Positions 29,901-42,800 of a DNA stretch of 64,000 nt are shown in pieces. Position 1 is the stretch's first letter, and the number at the start of each line of letters is the position of its first letter. The DNA lies in NCBI GenBank assembly GCA_965153455.1, contig OZ234502.1, positions 3,203,267 to 3,267,266 of the forward strand, read 5' to 3'. The position numbers and the translations under genes were made by a program. The notes below the pieces were generated by a model. That model saw nothing but the letters and a program-made list of their open reading frames with translations, was not told the DNA's origin and did not search any database. This DNA comes from Sphagnum compactum (Eukaryota; Bryophyta; Sphagnopsida; Sphagnales).

Positions 29901-32640
29901 ACATCCCTACTTTTTTTGAAACTTTTTAATATAAGCTTTGACATAACAATACCAAGAACATTTGAAATTTATTTGAAGATTAAGTATAAACATTAAGCCA
30001 TCATAATTCAATAAAAACTTATGATGAATTTTGTTTATTTACTATGTATTAAATATCTTTAATGAGAATCATACAATAAAAATAATAAAATAAGTGAATA
30101 ATCAGTTTATGGGCGATTTTGATGTTATTGTCATAGCTCATTTAGTTCAAAATTCGTGAATTTTCAAACAAAAAAAAACAATTTAATGTTTTTGAAACAA
30201 AATTTTTAGCATGAAAATGTTAAATGTTATGAATTATAACAAGTTATGAAACAAAATGATATAAATTTCATTAAAATCTTAAGCAAATTTTGAACATCAT
30301 AAACAATTAATATTATAAACTTTGCAAAGGTTGTTTGAAATCACTAGTAGTGGTTAATCCATTATCACATTTGTTTTACATGAAGTTATCGCACATAACA
30401 AAAATGCATTTGAAAAAAAAACAATGAAAAATTTACATTTTTAACACAAGATGTCCATTGTGGCACGTCCCACTTACATAATTACAAATCTAACATAGTT
30501 TTTTTTGAAAAAACATGATATGGATTTTGTAAAACGAACTATTGGTCTTAATGACCAAAAAATCATAAAAAATTACATGTAATTGACATGGTGTTGAAAT
30601 CATTGAAACTTGTTTCTATTTATATATTATTTAATTAAATTGAAAAATTTAACAATCATAGTAAAAATGATGGGACCTTTTTGAATTCCGTGTATATTTT
30701 TTCTATTGATTATAACATCCCTAATGTTCACTTTTTACAATACATTTGCCGCATTTGAATTACATTCACATTACAAATATGCCATTCTAACATCCATATT
30801 GGTCCAATATAGCTTGCATTTGTCACATTATGAATTATTATTTTAAAAAAACATGTTAATAAAAATATGTGTAAATAATTATGGCAAATTATATGGTTTT
30901 GTTAACGATGTATATGAAACTTTTCAAGACTACACTAAAACTATTTCAAAATTGATAATATGGACATAATTTCACAATCCTCATGTTGGATTCGCCATAA
31001 GAAATTAAAACTCACACAATTATGAACAATTCCCTATGTTTAGCAAAAAATGGATATTAATTGAACAAAAAGTCACTAAAATACAAATGTGAAGTAATCC
31101 TTTTCATGTCATTTAAAAAATTCAATTTCTTATTGAATAAATTGTAGCACATTCCATACATCGTGCATAAGGGTTTAACTCTTGACTTTTTAGCATTCAA
31201 GCTTAATGATGTAACAAAACATGAATTAATGTATGCATAGAATTTGTTTCTGAAAAAATAATTTTTATTTACTTTCTCCGTAATCAAACAAAAAAATTGT
31301 CAAGTAATTTCCACTATTCAAGAAGAAACGGTTTGATAAAGAAACAAACACACACTACAAATTAACAATTGCTTCTTTGAAACTGTATTGTATGGAATGT
31401 GTAATCATTCAATCTCGGGAATACTTGTTCTTTGAAATTATAGTTGTACTCTTCTTTCAAATCACCACATCATATGCCCCCTTTTGTTTTACCGCATGAT
31501 TAATCTTGTAAACAAACATAATTCAAAACTCATTCATTCACAAGGTTAAATTATCACAAAAAAGTTGCTTAAAACACCTAATATAGAAATGAGTATCAAA
31601 ACTTGTACACAATTTTTTTATTCTTTTTGTGTTCTTTGAAGTTCTATCATTTATCATCAGCAATCAACAATCATTCTCAACGGGTCTTATAACTCATAAT
31701 GATTCATGAGAATTAACAAACACCATGGTTGTTAAAATTTATTTCATCATTAAGTTTTGGTCTGAATATTACACTTCTGTAACTTAACAATTTGATGGTA
31801 GGTTTTATACACTCTATCAACAACCTTAAGGTATAAAGGGGCAAGGCGCATGCGCTATGTGCCCCATGACCTCTACATGTGGCTGGAATATATATGCCTT
31901 CTTGAACATTCAACATTTGAGATACTTCAAAATCTGAACAACGGCTTCTATCAAGACTTGTAGCTTAGGAACAATCTAATTGAGAATAGAGAATTCACCT
32001 AGATTTGTGGCTTCTTGTTGTGCAAGTTGATATTCAAGATCGTTATAATGTTAGGTCTTCGAATGAAGACTCCGTTCTCTGCAACAGAATAGTTGCATGA
32101 GAACATAGTAGATAAGTAGTAGATGTGCAAAATAATGACGGACAAGAAAATTTTGTAATACATAGTAATTGATGATGTACAGAAGAGTGATGACAATGTA
32201 AGGCAAGAGTTTGAAGGACTTGATAAAGAACTTGAAGATCTATCTTTGATTAAACTTCCATTGCATGCAAGCAAATTGGGAAGCACAAGGAAGAAGGGAA
32301 GGAGGGAAGAATAAGCCCCCACACATGGACAACAGAAGCTGATAAACATTTACAAGCTTCTTGCTTGAAAAGAAGTAAGGATTCTATAACTATTCATCAT
32401 CGTCGTCATCGTCCGCAAATATGCATCTCCCATAAATGCTCTATTGCATTCCTCTAGAATTGGGTTTCTCTCACTCAGCTCATTTCTACTTAGTTCCAAG
32501 GATAGAGAGACAGCAGAAGAAGAAGAATGACATAGTTCTTCTTTGTTTCTACACAATTGACAAAGCTTTTTTATGAGAGACGTTTTTTCAGAGATCTGAA
32601 GGTGGTTGTTGCTGCACAGCAATGGATTCTTCACAAACTG
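29901..32640. other. AT-rich spacer grading into possible DCI1 3' region
   Basis: Base composition becomes less extreme after about 31700. Between 31990 and 32640 the minus strand has modest open frames (for example 32634-32350, rich in Ser/Leu/Glu) without recognisable similarity. This could include DCI1 3' untranslated sequence or an unrelated short transcript. No RNA gene was recognised. Confidence 0.35.
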
Positions 32641-32718
32641 AAGAAGCTGATGATGATGATGCTCCTCTCTCTCAGAGAGGTAAGCAGCATATGTGAAGAT
32701 GAAAGAAATGTTGTACCT

Positions 32719-33793
32719 CTAGAGTTTTGAGAAAAGAGGCTTAGACTGTTTATGGTTTTGAGCTTGAATTGCCGTCTTCAGATCTTGTGAGATGAGCATA
32801 GCAGCATTCCATAATGCAACGTACTCCAAGCCTTGAGCCACTGTGAGATCACGAGACTTCAACAGCACTGCCTTTATTCCCACCACAGCAAGGGGAGACT
32901 TGCTGGCAATTTGTTTTGCTAGAGTCTCCACTGCTGCTAGCAACTCTGCTTTTGAGTCATAGACATCTTGTACGAGGCCCATTGATTTAGCCTCCGATCC
33001 CGTGAATTTGCGTCCAGTAAGTGCAAGCTCCATGGTGTTTCCATGGCCTATGAGTCTAGGCAAGCGTTGCAGGGTGCCAAGGTCTGCAGTTATGGCTACA
33101 TCAACCTCTTTGACAGAGAAAGATGCATCTTTGGTGCAGTATCGCAGATCGCAAGCTGTGATCATGTCGATGCCTCCTCCTATGCATGCACCATGGATGG
33201 CAGCAATCACAGGTTTGCGACATTCTTCAAACGCCGTGAATGAGGACTGAAGCTCCTTCACATCCCTTCTAAGCTTCTCTCTCTCCCTTCCGACGCATGT
33301 GGAGAAGTTGGAGGATTCAGAAGAAGAAGTCTCTTCCCCTGGCAAGCAGATGGAGTATACAAAACTGTTACGGTTTGTTGCTCAAGAGTGTGTTTTTTCT
33401 GTTGTTCAAAGAGGGCTTGCAAATCGAACAAGGAGGAAGACAGATCCTGAACCATCAAAGACTGTGGTGAAAACCTCTACCTTGTTGTGAAGCTTCTTCA
33501 CTCTCCTTCTTCTTCGTCTGGTTTCTTCTTCCTCCTCCTCCTCCTCCTCCAGCGATTTGCGCGAAAGTGGAGAGATCGATCCCCGCGCAGAAATGAGCGC
33601 CGGAGCCCGTCAGAACGATGACGCGCACATCCGGGTTGCCATCCAGCTTTGCAATTGCAAGAGGCAGACTGCGGAACAGACCCGCATCCAGGGCGTTGAA
33701 ACGTGTGGGGCGATGGAGACTGAGCCATGCAACGCCGCTGTTGCCTTCCGGTCCTTCCACGCGCAATCCCTCCCATTCCTCCTGCTCCGCCAT
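32719..33793 (-). CDS. DCI1: Peroxisomal delta3,5-delta2,4-dienoyl-CoA isomerase (crotonase family)
   Basis: DCI1 isomerises 3,5-dienoyl-CoA to 2,4-dienoyl-CoA, an auxiliary step in beta-oxidation of unsaturated fatty acids with odd-position double bonds. Two exons, 33793-33481 and 33338-32719, give 310 residues. The start ATG gives MAEQEEWEGL; the donor AAG-GTAGAG and acceptor TTGCCAG join in phase through a Gly codon. The crotonase fold shows VIVLTGSGAHFCAGIDL and, near residues 146-160, the oxyanion-hole segment AAIHGACIGGG. The three acidic residues expected of dienoyl-CoA isomerases are present: Asp168 (TACD), Glu182 (KEVD) and Asp190 (TADLGT). The C-terminus FSKL is a canonical PTS1 peroxisome signal. 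A Glu/Lys/Ser-rich low-complexity insert spans the splice junction. A telo-box (GTTTAGGGTTTC) lies 46 bases upstream. The reading frame looks intact and functional. Confidence 0.95.
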
Positions 33794-34154
33794 CGCCACC
33801 ACCCTTGTTGCCTCTTGCAACAAAGCTCGTAAAGGAAGGTTTAGGGTTTCAACTGTATGGAATTAAGGTTCAACCTTCTGAAGGTCGTTCTTATTAGGGT
33901 TTTGCAACAGAATTGGAGGTTGCCACAGGATTTTCTTAGTCCAATTTCTTGTGGATAGACATCCTTTTTGAACACATAGGGTAGTGTTTTTCCCAAGGTT
34001 TTTATTGAGACAAACAATTGCAAAAGTACTGGAATTGTAGTACAGTGCTGTTGTTGTCAGATGGGTATGTGTTTCCAAGGCATTTTCAGTCAACAATTGC
34101 ACAAGGACAGAATTGTATAGTGCTGTTCCCAGATGGATGCTCTGAATGGCATCA
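33794..34154. promoter_or_regulatory. DCI1 upstream/promoter region with telo-box at 33839
   Basis: The minus-oriented DCI1 would be driven from here. AGGTTTAGGGTTTC at 33836-33849 is a telo-box-like motif close to the start codon. No TATA box was picked out with confidence. Confidence 0.4.
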
Positions 34155-34395
34155 GGTAATGGTGAAGAGAGAGAGTTTTCATCACAAGATTGACACAAAG
34201 AAACATGAAGAGATCAGGTGCATGCTCAGATTTGCAGTGGGTGATGATGAAGAAGAGAGACGGTTTTTGTTGCAAGATTCAGACAAAGTAATTACCTGAA
34301 GAGATCAGATGGATGCTCAGTTTGACATGGGTGATGGTGAAGAGAGACAAATTTTGTCGTGATATTGACAAACTTGTAACTAACATGAAGGGCTC
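34155..34395. repeat. Degenerate tandem repeat, unit about 85-90 bp, about three copies
   Basis: Units beginning GTAATGGTGAAGAGAG, GTGATGATGAAGAAGAGAG and GTGATGGTGAAGAGAG start near 34155, 34240 and 34330. The first two also share GAAGAGATCAG followed by ATGCTCAG. It lies in the 1.15-kb gap between DCI1 and the FAH-domain gene. Confidence 0.6.
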
Positions 34396-34948
34396 GTTCA
34401 TTTGTGCAGAATGCACAGGAGTGAAGTGAGAAGAAGCAATGGGTGATGAATTGGACCTTATGGCATAATGTATGTTCTCCAAAAGAAATCCTGCAATGCA
34501 AGAGAATTGATTGGGCTGTCCACAGACACTGAATGTGAATTTTTGCCTGAATTTTGGTTGGTTTTGCAATCATGGCATTTCCAACAGTCCCAATTGAGAC
34601 ACTACACAATCGGATGTAATCATCTGTGGGTCACATTTCCAGACTCATCTTCATTATTTGCTTGGGCGATTTGACTCTGAAAATGCAATTGTGATTCCAC
34701 AATTGATCCTCAAGATTTGAGCCCACCCACCACCAATAGCGATGGACGACATGCTTGGCTACATATACCTCTTTGCTTCTGCCTGTGAGCTGGTTTCTGA
34801 GCATCATTCCCAATGTGTGCATTTCGCAGAGCAACACTATGCTTCATCAAATTTGTTTGTTGAAAGGGGGCCAAGAAGAACAGCTGAGGAGAATGTCCCT
34901 GATCATTAAGCAGTCCTGGAATTTAGAGGGAGGAATTTGGATATAAGA

Positions 34949-37900
34949 TCACTCAACATGGTTATGCAGCTCTCCAATTCCTTCCACCTTGATGTGGATG
35001 GTGTCCCCTGGCTTGAGGTGGCGTGGAGGATTGAAGCCAGATCCAACACCTGTTCAGATCAAATATGTAGTGAGTGCTGGTCTGCAAGTGCGTGCTCAAG
35101 CACCCATAGCCGTTCAGACTATGTCTAACCAATTTGCTTGACCAACAGAGCCCTCATGTGTATATTCAAGAGCAGAGCATTATTGATTTCAATGATTGTC
35201 ATCCCCACCCACACTCATGATACTCACCTGCCGGTGTGCCTGTAGCCAATATGTCCCCAGTTTGAAGGGTAATGCCAGCAGATATTGTTGATATCAACTC
35301 TGCAATCGGGAATATCATTTCGGATGTTCGACCATCCTGACAAAACAACCATGCATATATATATATATATCAGTGGGTTTTCATTCAGGAACTTCTTCTT
35401 GATCATGACATCTCGAAGAGAACCAAGTGAAAGAACACAGCATTTGAAGTATTTCCCTAACAAAATCATATCTGAATGTGTTCATTTAAGATGTCGATAG
35501 GTCCTTGTTCAGGAAGTTTTTGAAGATTTGCAGCCTCTCCAAGAAAACAGTTGAAGCACAGCATTCGAGTGATTCTTTGAAGATAGGCAAAGTTTTCCAC
35601 TTGAGAAGATGATGGGTGAGTTAAATCTTCACATATTCCTCACATGAGAAAAAGAACAAAGCTAGATTCACAGTACAATTTGTTTGTTCTGGAGTGTGAG
35701 GATACCAAACCTGGCGCAATTCATCATTGACCCAACACTGTATTGCAAGATCCTGACCATCGATTTCAGATGCAGGAACTATCCAGGGTCCCATTGGACA
35801 GAATGTGTCGCAGCTTTTGCCCAAGAACCACTACAAAAGATCAATCAGTTCACTGCAAAATGATTAGATGCAACAGTGCGTACAATGCCGAATCTTCATA
35901 TAACCTTGCTGATTCTGATACAAGTGAGCTACTTCCCGGCTCGATGGTGCAGTTCTTGGAATTGACAGTGCCTTGACACCTCTCCATCAATAACTAGTCA
36001 AACTTCTCAATGACAATATTGCATTGGTTAGGGTTTAGGTTTAGGGTTTAAGTTTAAAGCCTAAAGGCCTCACTACTTTTTAAAGCACAAACAGTTACCA
36101 AGATTGGCTGGTGCAACACCAGTGAAAAAGCTAGAATTCACCTGCCTGCTGGTGACGCTTTTGCACCTCTCTTGCAGTTACATCATTCAGGATGGTATAC
36201 CTGGCCCAAATCCCTCCTAACCTCTATTAATTGCACATTGTCAAAATTCACACTTCCTGAACCACATTGATACACTGTTCTGGGGAAACAAACATTCAGA
36301 TGATCACCAGTTCCAAACACCTTCTTCACAAAAAGTCTTATGTTGTATGTATCCTCTGATACAATATTTTGCATCAAAGAGGACCAGCAGTGCACTCACC
36401 CAAAGATGTGGTCCAGAGCATCTTCCTTCTGGATTCCTCGCCCAGGCTTGCCAATGATCACTGCCAGCTCTGAGAATTGACAAAAACAGGTACAAAATGC
36501 TCATCTTGAGGATACTCTAAGGAGCACATAAGAGCACAAGTGTTAGGGCAGGGACACAACACCAGTTTTCCTTCCAGTAATTCATGTTAACAAAAGGAAA
36601 TATGTCCTCTGGCAAAAGATGTTCAACCGGTTCAGCAACTCTGAGTTTTTCCAGTTGCTCATCCAAACATCAGGTTCATTGTCAATGTTCATGTTACATA
36701 TTCAATGACAGAGAGTGGACATGCCTTGCAGGCTATCTGTGGGCTGACAGGCTTAAACCCTAAACCTGGAACCTAAAGCCTAAACCCTAAGCCCATCTGT
36801 TCACCCCTTTTGGGTGTGAAGCTTGTCATCCTCATTTACAATTTTCACACAAAATATTGCAGAGAGAATGAAGGTGAAGGGACCCACCTGCTTCATAGTC
36901 CACAAGCTCAGACCATCCATATGGATACTTAATGGCAGCTCCAGGGCCAATGACAGATTGTGGTGCTTTTGTAAATACAATTGGGTGCTGCATTCTACAA
37001 CAAAATAGTCATCAAGAAGAGAAAACCAAATATTATATATGCCTGCTGCAGATCAAAGGTCACAGGCCTTGTTCAGGTTAGTAGCAGATACTGAAACCGA
37101 ACTTGTCCCAACTTACACTGATGTCAGATCTCACAACTACAGCAGCTAGAATAAGAGTGCAGAAGATCCAACCTTTGGGGCTTCTGGAGTAGATATGCCA
37201 GGTGCAGATTTCCAAGTGTCAACTTCCTTGACATGATCCAAGTAGTTCTTTCCAATGCACATTATTGTTCCCATGGGCCTGGGTATGGGTGCCAGGATCT
37301 TAACCTCGTTCAATCTTCTTCCCTCTCCTGTCAGCTGTAAGCTGCAATCATATAATGCAGCTATAGTCATACAATCTATATAATGAGCTTTGCTAATGCT
37401 TTCGCTACATCAAAGCCTTCTCCTCCAGGTGTTTCAAGAATCTTACTTAGCCAACTGTGATTTTGTGGCTGCAGTTTGGTCACGAGAAGAATAGATTTGT
37501 TGAGTGCCTGAACCCTAAACCCTTCACCTCTGCTGTGCTAGAGTGAATTGACACCTATAAGTTGGAATAGGTATGGATGATTCATGCAACTCCACAAGGG
37601 CTCTGTGGAGTTGCATGAACCCTAAACTAAACCCTAAACTCTGCCTGCATGAACTTGGCAGATAAGTGGAACTTACACCATACAAGAACACAACATGGAT
37701 TCCTCAATCGGCTGGGGAACTGTTGAGGCATCAAGGCTTGTGCTGACAGATTTCACAAAACGTCGCTCGCCTCAAGATGAGTTACTCCCTGAGTCAGAAG
37801 TTGTGTAATTCTACCAAAAAAATTCTGCAGCTTCCTAACCCCCCCTGAATCCACCACATCACTGGAAAACTGCACCTGTTCTTGAGCAGGTCCCAATGCT

Positions 37901-38911
37901 GGATGACACCCACCATGTCAGACAACTGTGCCGGTAATATGCTCTGGGGCAATTTCACCACATCCTGCAAATGCCTGAATCCCATTCTTCAGTCCCCATC
38001 AGTTTACGAGACAAAAACTCTCATTTTCCTTCAGCTTCTTTCAACCCTATCATATCCTCTCTAGCTGGCATTCACAGAACTTTGTGAATCACTTGAGGTT
38101 TGAATCACTTGAGTTTTGTTGTGCTGCCGGTATACAGACCTTCCAAGAGAGATGGATCACAGATCAAAAACCCTTGTTAATGATCAAGCTGTCAAGAAAA
38201 AATGAGAATTTTGCACCATCATCATCACTGTGGGGGGTTACCATAGTAAAATAATGTTATGTACCAGATAGTGTCCCCGTGGACAACACCAACTGCAAAC
38301 TCTCCATTTCCTATTTGGAATGTTGCCAGCTTCAGAATCTCATCTGCACAATGGCCACAAAATCTCCACCATGTAGATGATCATGGAGCTTTGGGATATA
38401 CTGCTGGTCTAGAAAGTTCAAAAACTTGAGACATGAGAATCTATTGCCAGTCTCTTCTTCTTTGGACTTCCTGTTGCCATATCTGCTGAGATTTCTTCTG
38501 TAAAGAAAGCTGAAGAGTTTGAGATATGACGATTGTCGAGTGCAAGAATATTGTTGCATTGAATTCTAAAATTGATGGCAAAAGAGTTTCAAAACTGTTT
38601 GTTGTTAAGGGAAAGAGCATTGAAGAATTGTTGTTGTGTGAGTGAGTGAGTGTGCAGGAAATCATGGATGGCAGTGTAAGAGCAAGGAAGGAGTTGTTGG
38701 TACCACCAAACATGGGAGACATGGATGCTGCTGCTCTGACAGTGGCAACAGGATAATGCACTTTCCTTCTTGGTAAGCCAAAGCGCAATGGTGGTAGATG
38801 TTGTTGCAGGGACAAGCTTCTGCATACCATTTTGCAGAAACTGCCAGATCCTTTTCCTATAGCAGTGAAGCCATACACTAGTGGTCCTGAGCCAGCTAAA
38901 AATGTGGCCAT
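34949..38911 (-). CDS. Fumarylacetoacetate hydrolase-domain protein (FAHD2-like), organelle-targeted
   Basis: FAH-fold enzyme cleaving or decarboxylating a 2,4-dioxo acid; the exact substrate cannot be read from sequence. Ten exons: 38911-38707, 38343-38265, 37974-37876, 37341-37173, 36987-36888, 36469-36400, 36200-36146, 35830-35711, 35336-35228 and 35049-34949, totalling 1107 bases (368 residues) with all phases consistent. Key segments are [60 protein letters not shown] and [11 protein letters not shown]. Glu216, Glu218 and Asp247 fit the family's Mg2+/Mn2+ ligands. The first 70 residues are rich in Ser, Arg and Lys with few acids, suggesting a mitochondrial or plastid transit peptide. The N-terminal block before the FAH core resembles FAHD2 more than FAHD1. 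The exon 7 donor must be GC (intron 36145-35831) to keep frame. Several introns hold telomere-type motifs. It shares a divergent promoter with the RIN4-like gene. Confidence 0.92.
35350..35371. repeat. (AT)n microsatellite in an intron
   Basis: About nine AT units in intron 8 of the FAH-domain gene, a few bases from exon 9. Confidence 0.75.
36027..36050. repeat. Telomere-type TTTAGGG motifs in FAH-domain gene intron 7
   Basis: GGTTAGGGTTTAGG followed by TTTAGGGTTTAAG. Similar runs occur in other introns of the same gene at 36753-36791, 37511-37522 and 37618-37640. They are short interstitial telomere-like repeats, too degenerate for a recent telomere insertion. Confidence 0.75.
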
Positions 38912-39867
38912 GATCACCAGTTGTGGCAGCAACAAGAGACCCTCCTCCTCTTCCTCTTCCTCCTTCCTTGGCACAATTTTAGCTGCTGCTGCTGCTTGTT
39001 CTAAGATGCGACAACAACAGCAACAAACACAAGTGTTTGTTGTCTGAAATGTCCTAAGCTTCACTAGTAGTTTCAAGCTGCCAGAAACTTACTTCTTCAT
39101 GGAGCTTGAAGATTGCGTCTTTAGCACAAACCACAATGTGAAGATCTCTTTAGGATTTAGGGTCTCTCTCTGTGTTGCATGAATCCAGAGGCAATGGGTG
39201 GTGGTGGAGGCCGGGGAGGAATGATCATCTAGTAGAGGTAGAGGACGAGGCATGATGTAGCAGTGGGAGAGAAAACTAATAAGCCGATATGGAGAAAAGG
39301 AGATGGGTTGCTCCAAAACTCTGAGATTTCTTCTACCCATACAAACCTCACCCCAAAGAAAGGTAGAGATGCATGATCAGTGGGGTCCACGAACACCAGC
39401 AGAAGTGAGAGAGAGAGAGAGAGAGAGAGGAAAGATTCGACAAAGCACCATCATCCACCCATGATGCAAACGGATGAACATCGAGTGTGGGGACTACTGT
39501 TGCAAGCAGTCTAGCTGGCTGGTGTCTGCCTACCCCTGGCGCGCCCTGTCTGCTTCCCTCTCTTCTGTCTACCGCTGCACTCACACAAACAGACCAGCAG
39601 GACGGGGCAGGGTAGGAACCTAACTAGGCTCGGAGCTGCTTGGAGTGCAACAGCAGCAGCACCTTCTTCTCAGCTTTACCGACTGATCTGAGTGGAGTTC
39701 TTCTTCTTCCCTGGAGATTTTGAGAACGGGGGGGAAGGGGTGGCGGTTTTAGGGGGTAGGCAGCTGCAGACGACGAGTCTGCGTATTGGGTATCAGTCCA
39801 AAAGCAACTGGCGAGAGACAAACAAACAAGAAGCGTGCCACAGACTGGAGAGAGAGATTTCTCTGAG
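38912..39867. promoter_or_regulatory. Divergent intergenic promoter, FAH-domain gene / RIN4-like gene
   Basis: 956 bases separate the two start codons, which point outward, so both promoters lie here. A GA microsatellite at 39408-39430 is pyrimidine-rich on the minus strand, as is common near plant transcription starts. Further GA/CT patches occur near 39160 and 39850. No other gene was recognised. Co-regulation of the pair is possible but not shown. Confidence 0.5.
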
Positions 39868-42800
39868 ATGGCCGTAAGTGTTTTTGTCTTGTGAATCTTT
39901 TGACTTTCAGAGTTTCTTTGTCCACTACAAGTGCTAGAGCAAGCGAGAGTTTTGTTTTGGGTGGCAAGATCATCATCAGCAGCTGCAGTAGCAGCAGCTG
40001 TATTCACTTTCAAGAGATGGAAAGAGGGGTTGTCCCTGTTGGCTTTTCCCTATGTCTGCGTTTCTTTTTCTCTCTCTCGCACATGGTGTTATATATCTCT
40101 TTCTTGTTAGTATCTGCATCACCATGGCAATCTCTCACATGATGATTTTCAAAACTGAGCATTTCTGGGTTCCCCTTCATCCCCAAAAGCCTTGTCTCTA
40201 GAGGGTTTGATTGATATGGTTTTGTTACTACAAATTAGGGATCCCTGGTGATCCCATGTAGCACTCTCCAGGCAGCTCTCTGCAATTTGGAGACTGCTTG
40301 AAATATGGCTGCAGAGTTGCAGCGGGTATCATGCTGATATTACACTTGTCTATAGCTGTAGGTTTTTGCCTGAGTTAGCTGTTGCATTTGTTCTGATGCA
40401 TGTTCCCCACAGTTTTGATCTTTTTTTCTTTCCTCTCACTGTGGGGGAGCTGATGAAGTCAGTAGTGTGTAGTCATGGCAGCTTGTCACTGCTATTTGTG
40501 ATGAAGGTGACATCTGATGGTCTGTCTCTTTGTGTGCAACTCTCACCAAGGTTATGACTTACACTCATTGTCTTGTTATCTTCAAAGTTTTGTTGTGCAG
40601 ATTTCTCTGCAATCTCCCAGATATGTGTTTCTTTCCTCTCTGTCAGTCACAATCTTGACACAATTTGCATACCCTTTTCATTTGCAGTTTGGATTTTCTT
40701 TGCATTTAGTAGATATATATGTAAATATCTCATCAAAAATCAGGGGTTGGAGCTACACACACCTGTGCATCCACCTCTCATGTACTGTCTATGTGTAATT
40801 TGAATGCTCTGATGAGAGGTCTCTATGGTTGGCATAAGTGTAGTCATTGTTGCAATGGAAGTTTTCTGGGGGCCCTCAAAACTGTTGCATAGATTTTGTA
40901 GTCTTCTCATTCTTATTATCCAGGAGAACATTAGCTAGAGTATACAAGCTGCTCTTTTTGATGTTGTGTAACCCAAGTTGCAGCTCTCTTTATTGATTAT
41001 TTCTCAACCGACTTGATTATAATTGGTAATCAAGAAATAAGCTTGTTTACAATCTTTTTCATGAGTCATATTCTCTCTTCACGGTTTTGTTGGTCATCTC
41101 CTTGTCTTTCAGGTTATGTTGATCTGGCCAGCTAGGCATTGTGGCTAAGTCTTCTTGTTGTTGCTGGTTGCTGTGACAGAAAACTCTGTCCATTGGTTAA
41201 ATGCTTGATGCCAATCTCCACACATTTGCTGGGAACTGATGAAGTCTATGTGGATGTTATGGTAGTTGGTCAACCCCACACGTGTTGCTACTGAAGTTCC
41301 ATAAATGTGCATATCACCATCTCTGTCATTCACAACACTGCTCAATTTTTTCTTTTGGTCCTTTTTCCTCTTTTCTTTAGGGTTGGGTTTCCTCTTTTCC
41401 ATGCTTGCTGATTGGTTGCTGTTATGTTTTCAGATCTGAAATATCCATGACCCAATTATGGGTCATCTCTCAATTCTTTTCAGGTTGACTTTAGAACTCT
41501 AGTATTGAGAATTCTGATTATGCATGGAGATAGTACAGAGATAGTCTTGGTTAATGTATGTCATTGACCTCGACCATTGCTGGGAGTTGATGAAGTCAGT
41601 GGAATGTTATGGTAGTTGCATGTTGCTGCTGAAGGTTGTTGCTGTTGTTCAAACCAATCTGTTTTTTCTCTCTTTCTCTGTCTCATCTTTTTCACTGTCC
41701 ATGGGATCAAAAATCTTTATAATCTGAGTATCCAGTCATCTCTGAGTTCTATTCAGGCTGAATTAGATTGTAAGTATGGTGAAATTCTCAACGGTTGTGA
41801 AGATACATAATTTTCTTGAAATGTTCCATATGCATTTCCTTGGTGTTTTCAGTCTCTCACCTTGCTGAAATGTGTTCCACTTATGAATGCAGAATCGCCC
41901 CCATGTTCCAAAGTTTGGGAACTGGGATGCGAATGCCAACGCTCCAGCTTACACTGCTGTATTTGAGCATGCACGTGCTGAAAAGGGTGGGAAAATGATA
42001 AATCCCAATGATCCAGCTGAGAACCCTGCCCTAGCTGCTGCATATGGTTACCTACCTCCAAGTGAAGACCGGCCTGTTGCCCCACGTGAAAGAACTGCTG
42101 TTGAAGCTCCTCATCAGCGTTATGAGCATGCCCCCAGCCAGGAGGAGGCAGATACACACCACCAGACACAACATCCTGGGCGATATTCACAGGAACCTTC
42201 TGCAAACCGTGCAGACAATCCTCGCTATGTAGGCAGAGGGGGCCCTGCTGGGGGTCCTACAAGAGCAGCAGTGCCTTCTGATCCACCTAGGCGTGGTGTA
42301 ATAGATCGAGATTCCAACCATAATTCAGACCGGAGTAGTGCGGAGGGTTCCAGCCACAATACAGACCGGTCACCAATGCACCCTTCTTATCCTGGGAGGC
42401 TGACAGCAAGGGAGGCTGGACGTGGTGCTTCTTCCCCTGCATGGGAGAGAGGTAGGCGTGCATCTGGGGATGATGGGTCAGTATTTGCACCAGGCACACC
42501 CGTCAACAAAACCCGACTACGTGCAGGAGCTGGAAGGCCAGAAGAGCCAGTAAGTTTGGAGAGAATTTCTTCCTTGTGTGTTGCAATTATATCTGCAAGA
42601 TGTTGAGGTCCAAAATTTTGGTTTAGTTTGGAGCAATCATAGGTCAATTTTTTTGTTGTTTGTCTGAGTTATGTTGTGTGGATTGTTGACAGCCAGCAAA
42701 GGGTGGGACATTGCCCAAATTTGGAGCCTGGGATGCAAAGGACCCTAATGCTGGTGATGGGTTCACAATGATATTCGATAAAGTATCAGTTGAGAAGAAG

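Noticed and set aside
33557-33866. Plus-strand frames of 80-90 codons
   Set aside because: Antisense to DCI1 exon 1; the minus-strand frame carries the crotonase motifs.
41849-42205. 118-codon minus-strand frame opposite the RIN4-like exon 2
   Set aside because: Shadow of the RIN4-like coding exon, which has clear NOI motifs on the plus strand.
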